From positions 1-64,000 of the forward strand of contig NZ_JAAXMS010000005.1 in the NCBI RefSeq assembly GCF_012290005.1: a DNA stretch of 64,000 bases. Direction: 5' to 3'. A program made the position numbers and the translations under genes. The stretch is from Crateriforma spongiae. Its GTDB lineage: Bacteria; Planctomycetota; Planctomycetia; Pirellulales; Pirellulaceae. The notes under the pieces were generated by a model. That model was not told where the DNA came from. It saw only the letters and a list, made by a program, of their open reading frames with translations, and ran no database searches. Below are positions 15,747 through 24,105 of this stretch, piece after piece. Within the stretch, counting starts at the first letter, position 1. Every line of letters begins with the position of its first letter.

Positions 15747-18700
15747 ATGTTCTTTGTCTGCCCCAAACCGATCGACGCGGGAACGGATCTGCGGTCTCGG
15801 CAAAGGCTGACGCGTGCGAAAATCAATCGGCCAACCGGCGTCGTCACGACGGTGACTCTTTTCACGCTGATGGGCCTCCTGTTGCCCGGCACATCTCGGC
15901 CGACAGTGGCACAGGAGCCGATGATTTTTCAGGCCCCGTCGCAAGACGGTTCGGACCAGGGGGTGCCACGGATTCCCAAAGCGTCCGGGACACTGCACAC
16001 CGGCGTTTGGCTGGCACCGACCGCCCAGCAGAACTTGTGGGCCGATTCCGACTCGGCCGCCGAGGCAACGGTTCTGTATGACCGCTTGAACGCGCCACCG
16101 GCGAAGTGGTTCTTGGATCAAAGCGACTGTGATGCCACCGTCGTTAAGCAATCGCATTTGCCTGCCGGCGGAATCGACGGCAATCCGTGCGAACTGATCG
16201 AACTGAATGCGGGAAACGGCAGCGAAGCGTTGTTGGTTTATCCGCTGGAACCGATCATGCCGCTGGACACGTTGTCGGCCAGCGTCGCATTGCGTTGTGC
16301 CAAACCCGGCGCTCGTGTCGGATTTCGAATTCGATTTCCGCACGTGCAAGACAAGTCGACGCACCGGAGCGAGGCGATCATCGTTTACGGCGCGACTTAT
16401 GATTCGGACGGCCAGTATCAACGCATCGGCGTGGGAGCGATCGAAAGGATGATGCGGGTGCAGTCGACCGCGATCCGGCAACGCCACGGTATTCGTGCTG
16501 ACTTGTCTGACCCGTTTGTCGATGCCGTCGTGATCAACGCCTACTGTGGTGCCGGAAACATTCGGTTGCGGATCGACGAGCTGAAAGTCGTCGGCATGAT
16601 TCCCATGTCGTATGTCCGGCGTCCCGGCGAATCTCCGGTTGCCGGGCCGACGGATGATCGATCGGAAGTGGTCAATGCAACGACCACCAAGCTGCGCCGC
16701 ATTTATCCGGGACAAACGGATCGACCGTTAGACGCCATGGACCCGTCGGCGAATTCGTCGACAGCCCCCCGACGCTTGACCGAACGTGATGATTCGGACA
16801 ATCGTTCGGCTTTTCAGCACGGTCAGCTGATCAAGATCATTCAGCACAACGGGGAACCGCTGCGTTACTTGCGCACTCTGGGGTTTGATGCGGTGTTGTT
16901 GGCGTCTCCACCGACACAATCGCTTTTGCGGGAGGCGATGACCGAACGAGTCAGCCTGTACGCGCCACCTCCGGAGGCGCCTGATCCCGATTTGGAACTG
17001 TATTTGGATCCGGTCGCGGGATGGTATCTGGGGTCTGCGATCGCCGTTGATGCTGCGGCCGCGGAGACCATTGATCGCCAATCACGCAAACTTCGACGAT
17101 GGCCCACGGCTTGGCAGCGTCCGCTGATTGTCAGCCCGTTGGAACAGGCGGACCGATTTTCACCGATGGCCGACGCGATGGTGCGCGACTTTCCACACGC
17201 CAGTCGTGGGCTGCGTCCATCGGAGGAGGTCGCGGAATTGGTGGCTTCATTGCCAGCTTGGGGTGAAGACACCCAGCGGATCGTGGGTGTGCACAGCATG
17301 CCTGTTGAAGAGCTGTTGGTTCAAGTCGAACGCATCGCCGATGGGATTGGCGCCCCACGTCCTAGCGCTTTTCGGTGGCCGTCGATGTTGCGTCAGGTCG
17401 TGCACGGTTTGCAGTTACAGCCGTCGGCGATTCTGTTCCGTTCCACTCGATCGCTAAGCTCGGGTACCGATTTGTCGGCGCAACGCGCATCAGCCCTCAG
17501 TTACACCAATCGACTGGTCGCGGCACTGACACCATGGGTGGTCGGTGTGCGTCCGGCATCGCCGCCAACGGTGGAAGGTGATTATTCGGCTGCGCGGTTG
17601 GTCGGTGACAACTTCGAAACTTGGCTGCTGACGTCCACCGCCACCCGAGGCAGCGAGACTCTGGCCGGCGACGGGGCGGCCGTCGCAATTCGGCTTGCGC
17701 CTGACGATATTGCCAAAACCTATTGGCGGGTCAGTCACTTTTCCGCCGATCGTTTGAATCCACAAGCCGACGGGAACGGCGCTTCGCTGCAGATCGTGTC
17801 GCCCGATTTCGTAGAAATCATCGTTTGCAGCCATGATCCCGGAATGGGGGCTCGGCTGGTGGCATCGGCGCGACGATTTGTGAATCAAGCGGCGCAGGAC
17901 CGTTGGCAATTGGCCAACCAGTCCGTCCGGCAAGCCATCGACGATCAACAACTGGTGCGCTCATTGCAGTCGGCGACTCGCCCGGCGGGGGATGAACTGG
18001 CGAGCCTGGCACACCGCACGCTACAGAATTCCGAAAGCCTGCTGCGCGGTGGCGACTTTCACAACTGGTTCCGCCAAGTGCGACGTGTCGATGCCTGGAC
18101 CGCACGCAGCCAATGGCAGCTGGCCGAATCGTTGATGCCCGATTGGCCTTCCCCGACAAGTTCACCGCCGATCGACTTGGGCGACAATACGATCCAAGCG
18201 ATTTGGCGACCGCTGATGAACGAGTCGGGTTGGGGACCGAACCGTCTGACCTCCGGCGGTTTGGATTCTGCGGAGTTGATCGGAACGGGACGTTGGCAAA
18301 TGGGCCAACGTTTGTCCGATTGGGTCCACAACGAAGTCCGTATTGTTGGTCGCGGGGCGTTCAGCGGGGCGGGGGCACTACGCGCAACGGTGACCCCGAA
18401 AATTTCCGGCGTCCTTCCAGGCGGGTATGGCGGGACGGCGGTGCAGATTCGCAGCCCCGGCGTTCACTTGAAAGCCGGTTCGGCCATCCGGATCGATGCT
18501 TTGGTGCGCACGTTGGGATTTGGTGCGCCGCATCACGGTCTGTTGGTTTCCGATTCCATCGGCGGACAGGCGATGGGCGTTTTGGTTCGCGGCAAGTCCG
18601 AATGGACTCCCGTACGTCTGTATCGCCAAGTCGTTCGTGACGCAGACGTGCACGTCATCTTTGAACTGATCGGTGCCGGGGAAGCCATCATTGATGATGT

Positions 18701-18899
18701 CCAGGTGTGTGTGTGGCAACCCGATCAAGGCCGACAACCTGCCTTGCGTCCTCTCGGGTCGACACAACGTTTGAGCCAAATCGATGCGGACGTTGAAAAC
18801 GTGGCGACATCGCCCAGCGATTGGGGGCTGCCCACCGCCGCCGTCGATGAACCGGCGACCAGAATAGCCATGCCGGATGCGGGCAACTCGATCCGCTAG
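15747..18899 (+). CDS. Large secreted protein, planctomycete type, unknown function
   Basis: 1050 aa. A long N-region then hydrophobic core VTTVTLFTLMGLLLPGTSRP and cleavage near TVAQEPM (about residue 56). Residues 80-290 look like a beta-sandwich (strands such as LIELNAGNGSEALLVYPLEP, ARVGFRIRFPHVQDK) of a carbohydrate-binding-like type. From about 365 comes an alpha/beta stretch (LRYLRTLGFDAVLLASPPTQ, LELYLDPVAGWYLGSAIAVD) that might be a degenerate barrel. A second beta-sandwich-like domain lies near 860-1000. No CxxCH or protease motif seen. Start ATG 15747; a later start inside the signal region is possible. A polysaccharide-related role is a guess. Confidence 0.8.
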   Translation: MFFVCPKPIDAGTDLRSRQRLTRAKINRPTGVVTTVTLFTLMGLLLPGTSRPTVAQEPMIFQAPSQDGSDQGVPRIPKASGTLHTGVWLAPTAQQNLWADSDSAAEATVLYDRLNAPPAKWFLDQSDCDATVVKQSHLPAGGIDGNPCELIELNAGNGSEALLVYPLEPIMPLDTLSASVALRCAKPGARVGFRIRFPHVQDKSTHRSEAIIVYGATYDSDGQYQRIGVGAIERMMRVQSTAIRQRHGIRADLSDPFVDAVVINAYCGAGNIRLRIDELKVVGMIPMSYVRRPGESPVAGPTDDRSEVVNATTTKLRRIYPGQTDRPLDAMDPSANSSTAPRRLTERDDSDNRSAFQHGQLIKIIQHNGEPLRYLRTLGFDAVLLASPPTQSLLREAMTERVSLYAPPPEAPDPDLELYLDPVAGWYLGSAIAVDAAAAETIDRQSRKLRRWPTAWQRPLIVSPLEQADRFSPMADAMVRDFPHASRGLRPSEEVAELVASLPAWGEDTQRIVGVHSMPVEELLVQVERIADGIGAPRPSAFRWPSMLRQVVHGLQLQPSAILFRSTRSLSSGTDLSAQRASALSYTNRLVAALTPWVVGVRPASPPTVEGDYSAARLVGDNFETWLLTSTATRGSETLAGDGAAVAIRLAPDDIAKTYWRVSHFSADRLNPQADGNGASLQIVSPDFVEIIVCSHDPGMGARLVASARRFVNQAAQDRWQLANQSVRQAIDDQQLVRSLQSATRPAGDELASLAHRTLQNSESLLRGGDFHNWFRQVRRVDAWTARSQWQLAESLMPDWPSPTSSPPIDLGDNTIQAIWRPLMNESGWGPNRLTSGGLDSAELIGTGRWQMGQRLSDWVHNEVRIVGRGAFSGAGALRATVTPKISGVLPGGYGGTAVQIRSPGVHLKAGSAIRIDALVRTLGFGAPHHGLLVSDSIGGQAMGVLVRGKSEWTPVRLYRQVVRDADVHVIFELIGAGEAIIDDVQVCVWQPDQGRQPALRPLGSTQRLSQIDADVENVATSPSDWGLPTAAVDEPATRIAMPDAGNSIR

Positions 18900-19019
18900 T
18901 GCGCCTTGTTGTCTGTCCGGCGGCGACGGTCATACACTGCGGGAACGCGATCAAACGATGTATCGGGCATCGTTTGATTTTCTTGTTCCCGTCACCCCAA
19001 AGAATGTGAATCGTCAGCC

Positions 19020-19223
19020 ATGCAACAGGTCAAGATTTTCAAATCGGTCGACAGCGAATTGGACGAACTGGAAGCCACCATCAACCGCTGGCTTCGCAAA
19101 AGTGGCGTCCGAGTCCTTTCGATCTCTGGCAACTTGGCCAACCAGTCATCGGGCGGTCAAACGATGAGTTCCTTCGCCGCCGGCGACGTCCTGATCATCG
19201 TCCACTACGAAACAACTACCTGA
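19020..19223 (+). CDS. 67-aa conserved-type protein
   Basis: A compact alpha/beta protein: strand QQVKIFKSVDSELDELEA, helix INRWLRKSG, strands VRVLSISGNLANQS and AGDVLIIVHYETTT. No signal peptide. I recall similar 60-70 aa proteins in many Pirellulaceae and other bacteria but no known role. Its TGA stop (19221-19223) is immediately followed by the left inverted repeat of the RAYT unit, so the unit inserted at, or supplies, the very end of this gene. Confidence 0.75.
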   Translation: MQQVKIFKSVDSELDELEATINRWLRKSGVRVLSISGNLANQSSGGQTMSSFAAGDVLIIVHYETTT

Positions 19224-19243
19224 AAAGGGGACGGGGGTCTTTT
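19224..19243 (+). repeat. Left REP-like inverted repeat of the RAYT unit
   Basis: AAAGGGGACGGGGGTCTTTT, adjacent to the TGA stop of the 67-aa gene. Identical in inverted orientation to 20289-20308. Confidence 0.9.
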
Positions 19244-19333
19244 TCGGGGATTCGGTGACGAACATCCACCCGTTCGCCGCGACGATCAGCTATAAACGAT
19301 TAGCTGGGGCGTATTGGCGAAAAGGGAGACGTG

Positions 19334-20014
19334 ATGCCGAGACAACGAAGAGTGGATGAGGCGGGAGGGATCTACCACGCATTGAATCGTGGAAACGCTC
19401 GCCAGGCGATTTTTCGAAAAGACGAAGACTATGACGCCTTCATCCGCACACTGGGCGATGGTCTGGAGCGGTATCCGGTGGAGTTGTTTTCTTTTTGCTT
19501 GATGCCCAACCATTGGCATCTTGTCGTCCGTCCGCTGCAGGACGGGATGATGGGGCGGTTCATGCGTTGGGTGACCGCGACGCACACGCTGCGCTACCAT
19601 GCACACTATCAGCGTGGCGGCGAAGGTCATCTGTATCAGTCTCGGTTCAAGAGTTTTCCGATACAGGATGACGCCCATTTTTTGACCGTGTGTCGCTATG
19701 TCGAACGCAACGCGTTGCGGGCTGGATTGGTTCGCAAGGCGGAAGCTTGGCGGCATGGATCGCTATGGAGATGGTCGCAAAAACCGGAACCGAAACCGGC
19801 AATTCTGTCTTCTTGGCCTGTCCGAAGGGCATCCGACTGGGTGTCGAAAGTCAACCAAGCGTTGAGTTCAAAAGAACTGGATGCGTTGCGTCTCAGCGTC
19901 GACCGCGATCGTCCTTTTGGCGATCAGGATTGGACCGAGCAGATGGCGGATCGATTAGGATTGTGGTCCACCATCCGGCCAAGGGGACGCCCACGCAAAG
20001 TGGCGGATCGTTGA
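19334..20014 (+). CDS. REP-associated tyrosine transposase (Y1_Tnp / RAYT)
   Basis: 226 aa, typical RAYT length. N-terminal strand GGIYHALNRGNARQAIFRKD, HUH metal-binding motif in CLMPNHWHLVVRPLQDG (His60, His62), and catalytic Tyr122 in FLTVCRYVERNALRAGLV. The basic C-terminus (RPRGRPRKVADR) may contact DNA. These IS200-related enzymes nick and rejoin single-stranded REP hairpins; they are usually single-copy and domesticated rather than freely mobile. The start is ATG 19334 with AAGGGAG at 19322-19328; a GTG lies just before it. All catalytic residues appear intact. Confidence 0.95.
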   Translation: MPRQRRVDEAGGIYHALNRGNARQAIFRKDEDYDAFIRTLGDGLERYPVELFSFCLMPNHWHLVVRPLQDGMMGRFMRWVTATHTLRYHAHYQRGGEGHLYQSRFKSFPIQDDAHFLTVCRYVERNALRAGLVRKAEAWRHGSLWRWSQKPEPKPAILSSWPVRRASDWVSKVNQALSSKELDALRLSVDRDRPFGDQDWTEQMADRLGLWSTIRPRGRPRKVADR

Positions 20015-20288
20015 CGCGTCATCCGCGTCGAATGTTCGCCTGACAACCGTGATGAATTCTTGATGCATGCTTCATTTGCAGGACGGTTCTCCACTGTCGC
20101 CCGGGCACACCGGCAAGGTTCAAGATGAATCGAATCACTGTTTCTGCGACCCGCATTTTGCGGTGGGGCCATTCAGCTTATGCCGCTGCGACGATTCCCT
20201 GTTCGCGGCGTCTCCGGTACCGTTGGCCGACGGCAACGTTTTGTTTTGCAGCGCCGGTTTCTGCATCGGATGAAGCCAGACGAGTGAT

Positions 20289-20308
20289 AAAAGACCCCCG
20301 TCCCCTTT
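20289..20308 (-). repeat. Right REP-like inverted repeat of the RAYT unit
   Basis: Exact reverse complement of 19224-19243. It ends 13 bp before the ATG at 20322, so it forms part of the 5' region of the next gene. The 275 bp between the transposase stop and this repeat contain no supported gene. Confidence 0.9.
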
Positions 20309-20321
20309 GTTGGAGAGTGTG

Positions 20322-21941
20322 ATGCGTGCTTGGTGTTTGTTGGTGTTGATGGCGTCTGCGGCGGGTGCACAGACACCGGTTCGTGACGCGGTGATGGCGG
20401 GCTACTTGCTTGCGCCCAATCAAAAGGTGCCAGGTGAGTACGATTCGGGATTTTCGGTTTACGTGTCCGCTTGGCCGTTGTTGGAACATTACCCGGGGCG
20501 ACGTTTTCAAACCGGATTGTTCGGTACATGGATGTTTCCCGTCTTTGACCCGCCGGTTCGGCGTCCTTTGCAGGCCGGCGTCTATACCGATATCGAGGGC
20601 GGTTTGGGATGGTGGCGTGACACCCGTTTTGCCACCGCGACGCCGAAGTTCATCATGGGGGGCGTTGATCTAAACTTTCGTCGCTGGGCCAACGGTCCGG
20701 GGGCCGGAAAGGGGCGTGATTGGGACGAACCCAAAGGCAAATACGGCGTGGTTCAATTGAGCAATCGTCTGTTGTGGCCGCCCGATGGTTTGAATCTGGC
20801 CCAGGGGACTCGGGGCGATTGGTTCGGCTATGGCTATTTGCCTTTGCCGTTGACGCCGCAGAAGCAGACGACCGCCGGCAAACCGGTCGCGACGGGCAAT
20901 CGTTGCTGGACCTTGTTTCTGTCGGCCGAGAATTTCAAAGGACCGGTTGCGTTTTTTGCGCCCTATTTTTGGACCCAAGTGCTGACCGAAAAACCGGAAC
21001 TGGAGGGTAAGTTGCTGGATTCCGCTGCCGTGAATCCCAATCGGGCGTTGCAGATGGAAACTCAGTACGTTCCGGCGAAGATCGCAAGCTCCGAGGACGG
21101 TCAGACGTATGCTCGCGTCGCACCGGTTCGCTATCCGGTGTCCGGCGACGGTTCAACACGTGTTGTTCAGCAAATTCGATCCTATCGGTCATCGGCATTG
21201 TGGGACGACGTTGCGCGATGGTTTGACGGCGGCGAAGTGACCGACGGATCGATTGACCCGGACGCATCGGTGGTCCATGACTTCACCGGCAAAGGTGCGG
21301 CCACTTGGCGTATCTATGACAGCGATACGGCGAAAGAAGACCGAGCGTTGGTTGATTGGAATTCGATCGCACAGCCGTCCGCGTTTGACGGTGATACGTT
21401 CGGCTATCGGTGGAGAACAGCATCGAAACCGGATCAAGGGCTGACGACCTTGCCTGATTTTTTTCGTCTGGATGAATCAGAAGCGGGAAAGAAACGTTGG
21501 GTGGCGATCGCGGCATCGGAGGTTCCGTCAGACACGGGCCTAAGGGAAGTTCGTTTCGAGCCATTTGAGCGACCCGGCACGGACGCCTATCAAACGCCTG
21601 AACGACCGGAGTCCGATTGGAAGCGTCCCGGGCCAGTCGCCGGACCGTTCCTTGCGTATCCGGGTGACGGCAGCGAGGTCACCTATTACTGGTATCGCTT
21701 CGCCGATCAGCCGGCGATGTTGAACGCCGACCTGACCGAAACGCAGCGGCAACACGTGCAGCGTCGGATTGAAATGCTGCACCAAAACTGGACCACCGAT
21801 CGCGATTATTTGCCGCCGCAGAAATCGGGCAGCCTGGCAGCGATCGACGGGGCGTTGGTTGTGACGCCACCGAAGGGCTTGGAGATCGGTTACGTGCCGA
21901 TCGTCACGCGTCAGGGGCAACGGAGCATTTCACAGGATTGA
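20322..21941 (+). CDS. Secreted protein of unknown function
   Basis: 539 aa with a short signal peptide (MRAWCLLVLMASAAGAQTP). The body is rich in aromatic residues and beta-strand-like stretches (FQTGLFGTWMFPVFDPPVRR, AGVYTDIEGGLGWWRDTRFA, FFAPYFWTQVL), ending in a helical AMLNADLTETQRQHVQRRIE segment. No catalytic motif recognised. GGAG at 20312-20315 precedes ATG 20322. Because the right RAYT repeat ends 13 bp upstream, the native promoter was probably displaced 1.1 kb upstream or replaced. Convergent with the trigger-factor gene. Confidence 0.75.
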   Translation: MRAWCLLVLMASAAGAQTPVRDAVMAGYLLAPNQKVPGEYDSGFSVYVSAWPLLEHYPGRRFQTGLFGTWMFPVFDPPVRRPLQAGVYTDIEGGLGWWRDTRFATATPKFIMGGVDLNFRRWANGPGAGKGRDWDEPKGKYGVVQLSNRLLWPPDGLNLAQGTRGDWFGYGYLPLPLTPQKQTTAGKPVATGNRCWTLFLSAENFKGPVAFFAPYFWTQVLTEKPELEGKLLDSAAVNPNRALQMETQYVPAKIASSEDGQTYARVAPVRYPVSGDGSTRVVQQIRSYRSSALWDDVARWFDGGEVTDGSIDPDASVVHDFTGKGAATWRIYDSDTAKEDRALVDWNSIAQPSAFDGDTFGYRWRTASKPDQGLTTLPDFFRLDESEAGKKRWVAIAASEVPSDTGLREVRFEPFERPGTDAYQTPERPESDWKRPGPVAGPFLAYPGDGSEVTYYWYRFADQPAMLNADLTETQRQHVQRRIEMLHQNWTTDRDYLPPQKSGSLAAIDGALVVTPPKGLEIGYVPIVTRQGQRSISQD

Positions 21942-21977
21942 TCCTGCGATCGTTCCGGCATCCTTGTCACACGCATC

Positions 21978-22010
21978 AAAAAAGCACTGCCGCCGGTGGC
22001 GACAGTGCTT
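21978..22010 (-). terminator. Rho-independent terminator of the trigger-factor gene
   Basis: Hairpin arms AAGCACTG (21982-21989) and CAGTGCTT (22003-22010) with further pairing inside; read on the minus strand it is followed by a run of six U (A run at 21978-21983). It lies 54 nt after the tig stop. Confidence 0.8.
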
Positions 22011-22063
22011 GATGTGATTCGGACCCGAGGGGAATCAGGTCATCGAGCGGTTAGGCGACGCGA

Positions 22064-23554
22064 TCAGGCGTCGGGCAGCTTCGAATCGTCGACACCCTTG
22101 GGCGTGTTGTCTTCGTACTGGGCTTCGGGAATCGCTTCTTCGTCGGCTGATGCAACCACGCTGTGATACACGGCGAAGGAGTCGTCGGATTCACCCTTGG
22201 GCGAGTCGACTTTTTCTTCGGTGACCTTGGCTTTTTCGACGATCAGTTCGATCACTTTGCGTTCGACGATTTGGTTGCGAAGCGCGTCCATCTGGCCTGA
22301 TTTTTCAAGGCGGGCACGCACGCGACGTTCGGGCTGGTCGCTTTGTTGGGCGATCAGGGCGACTTCCTGGTCGAAGTCGCCGGCGTCGGCATCGATCTCT
22401 TGTTCTTCGGCGATTTGTTCCAGGATGAAGTGTTCACGCAGGGCGGCTTCGGTGGACGCCTGGGCGTTTTGTCGAGTCGCGTTGACGAAGCGTCGGATGT
22501 CGTCTTCGGCAAAACCGCTACGCCGCAATTCCAGGATCTTTCGTTCCAGTTCGCGAGCGGTTTGACGCTTCACCAAATTCGGCGGTAATTCGAATTCCGC
22601 CGAACCGGTCAGTTTCTCGACGACTTCGCCACGCAGAGCCTGTTGAGTGCGATAGTCGGCTTGGCGGGTCAAGGAGTCTTTGACGAAGGAACGCAGTTCG
22701 TCTTCGCTTTCGAAATCGCCCAGTTCTTCCAAGAAGCTTGGGGTCAGTTCGGGCATTTGAACCTTGTAGACTTCCACGGCCACGAAGGTCGCGGTCACGG
22801 TCTTGCCCTTTAGGTCTTCGTCTTCCAGGCCATCGCTGAGGACGACTTCGACGTCGCGTGATTCGCCTTCCTTGATGCCCAACATCGTTTCACCGAACTT
22901 GGGGGCCATCGCATCGGACAAACTGAGGGTGCCCTGCAGTTTGATTCGTTCTTCGTCCATGGTCGACAGCACGTTGTCGCCGTCTTTGAACGTCGCGGTC
23001 AGCAAGAGCGTGTCGCCCATTTCGGCGGGCTCGTCGGTGGCTTCCGACTTGCCATACCGCGACAGCACACGTTCCAGGGCTTCGTCGATATCGGCATCGC
23101 CGACGTCTTCGACGGGCTTGGTCAGTTCCAGGCCTTCCCATTTGGGAGTGTCGAAATCGGGGCGGACTTCGATGCTGAACTGATAAACAAAATCGCCCGA
23201 ATCGGGCAATTCGATCGATTCGTAATCAAAGTCTGGTTCGCTGATGGCCGAAAATTCCTGTTGTTCGGTCACCTGGGCCAAGCTGTCCATCAGCAAGGCG
23301 CCTTTGACCTGATCGCCGATGCGATCCTTGAATTGTTTTTCGACCAGCTTGCGTGGGGCGCGGCCGGCGCGGAACCCGGGCACTTGAGCTTCGGGGACCA
23401 GTTCGCTGAACGCATCTTCGCGGTAACGTTCGACTTCGGACTGGGGGATTTTTACAACCACTTGGCGAAGACAAGCTTGCGGGCTTTCAACGCTGACGTC
23501 CAACTGAATCGGTTTCTTTTCGTTGTCGGCGGCGGTTTCAACGTCGGTGGACAT
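22064..23554 (-). CDS. tig: Trigger factor, ribosome-associated chaperone
   Basis: 496 aa. N-terminal ribosome-binding domain with the motif VPGFRAGRAPRKLVEKQF (the GFR signature that docks near the exit tunnel), then an FKBP-like domain (about 165-260, AEMGDTLLLTATFKDGDNVL to GKTVTATFVAVEVYKVQMPEL) and a long helical C-terminal chaperone domain. The C-terminus carries an acidic tail of some 50 residues beyond the usual end. Binds nascent chains and catalyses prolyl isomerisation. Start ATG 23554 (MSTDVETAADN) chosen by homology; the frame is open 61 codons further up. The usual clpP/clpX neighbours are absent in this window. Confidence 0.93.
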   Translation of the reverse strand: MSTDVETAADNEKKPIQLDVSVESPQACLRQVVVKIPQSEVERYREDAFSELVPEAQVPGFRAGRAPRKLVEKQFKDRIGDQVKGALLMDSLAQVTEQQEFSAISEPDFDYESIELPDSGDFVYQFSIEVRPDFDTPKWEGLELTKPVEDVGDADIDEALERVLSRYGKSEATDEPAEMGDTLLLTATFKDGDNVLSTMDEERIKLQGTLSLSDAMAPKFGETMLGIKEGESRDVEVVLSDGLEDEDLKGKTVTATFVAVEVYKVQMPELTPSFLEELGDFESEDELRSFVKDSLTRQADYRTQQALRGEVVEKLTGSAEFELPPNLVKRQTARELERKILELRRSGFAEDDIRRFVNATRQNAQASTEAALREHFILEQIAEEQEIDADAGDFDQEVALIAQQSDQPERRVRARLEKSGQMDALRNQIVERKVIELIVEKAKVTEEKVDSPKGESDDSFAVYHSVVASADEEAIPEAQYEDNTPKGVDDSKLPDA

Positions 23555-23790
23555 CCTGCGAGTGGCCTCGGGGCGAGCGGAATGTGAATGGGAATCAGAT
23601 TCGATTGATGGGGGACAGCGGTCGCGACCGACGTTAGCAAAAACGTCCAGGCGTGACGGTTTGGCCCCGGCAATTCGATGGGGTAAGTCCCGAAGTCTAC
23701 CGAGAACCATGTTTTTTGGACAAGCGGGTAAATTCATCCCAGACTGGACTTGCGAGTCTTCGCCGGACGTTTATATTTCTTCCCTGCATC

Positions 23791-23863
23791 GCGGCTGTAG
23801 CTCAGTTGGCAGAGCATCACGTTGCCAACGTGATTGTCGTCGGTTCGAATCCGATCAGCCGCT
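23791..23863 (+). tRNA. tRNA-Gly (anticodon GCC)
   Basis: Full cloverleaf: acceptor GCGGCTG with CAGCCGC and discriminator T, D stem GCTC/GAGC, anticodon stem TCACG/CGTGA around loop TTGCCAA (anticodon GCC), T arm GTCGG-TTCGAAT-CCGAT with one G-U pair. CCA is not encoded. Decodes GGC/GGU. Confidence 0.97.
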
Positions 23864-23872
23864 CTCGACGAC

Positions 23873-23900
23873 AAGGCATCCTTCGGGGTGCCTTTTTTTT
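23873..23900 (+). terminator. Rho-independent terminator after tRNA-Gly
   Basis: AAGGCATCC and GGGTGCCTT form a 9-bp stem (one G-U) closed by a stable TTCG tetraloop, followed by a long T run to 23900. Ends the tRNA transcript 9 nt after its 3' end. Confidence 0.92.
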
Positions 23901-24105
23901 GTTGTCCGGAATGCGTCCGCAGTCGATCTGTCCGCATCTTCCGGTGGCCTTCTTGGCGGTCGTCGATCGGGTCGTTTCCCGGACGCGGGTGGTTGCCCGG
24001 TCCCCGGGGGCACTCGATCGTTTCGATATCCACGGAGGCTTCCACGATGCGGACGACCCGGGGCACTTTGCCGCCACGGGGTTCCTTTGACGGTCAACCA
24101 ATCCA

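Larger units (their letters stand above)
19224..20308 (+). mobile_element. RAYT/REP unit: Y1 transposase gene between perfect 20-bp inverted repeats
   Basis: The 1085-bp segment is bounded by AAAGGGGACGGGGGTCTTTT (19224-19243) and its exact reverse complement (20289-20308). Between them lies one REP-associated tyrosine transposase gene in + orientation, with 90 bp before and 275 bp after it. No target duplication is expected for HUH-type enzymes. The layout matches known RAYTs, which sit between their cognate REP sequences. Confidence 0.85.

Noticed and set aside
20067-20273. 68-codon ORF inside the RAYT unit's right part
   Set aside because: Short, no ribosome site, no protein-like pattern; more likely non-coding sequence of the unit.
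23226-23474. Minus-strand ORF within the trigger-factor gene in another frame
   Set aside because: Arg/Pro-rich shadow frame wholly inside tig.
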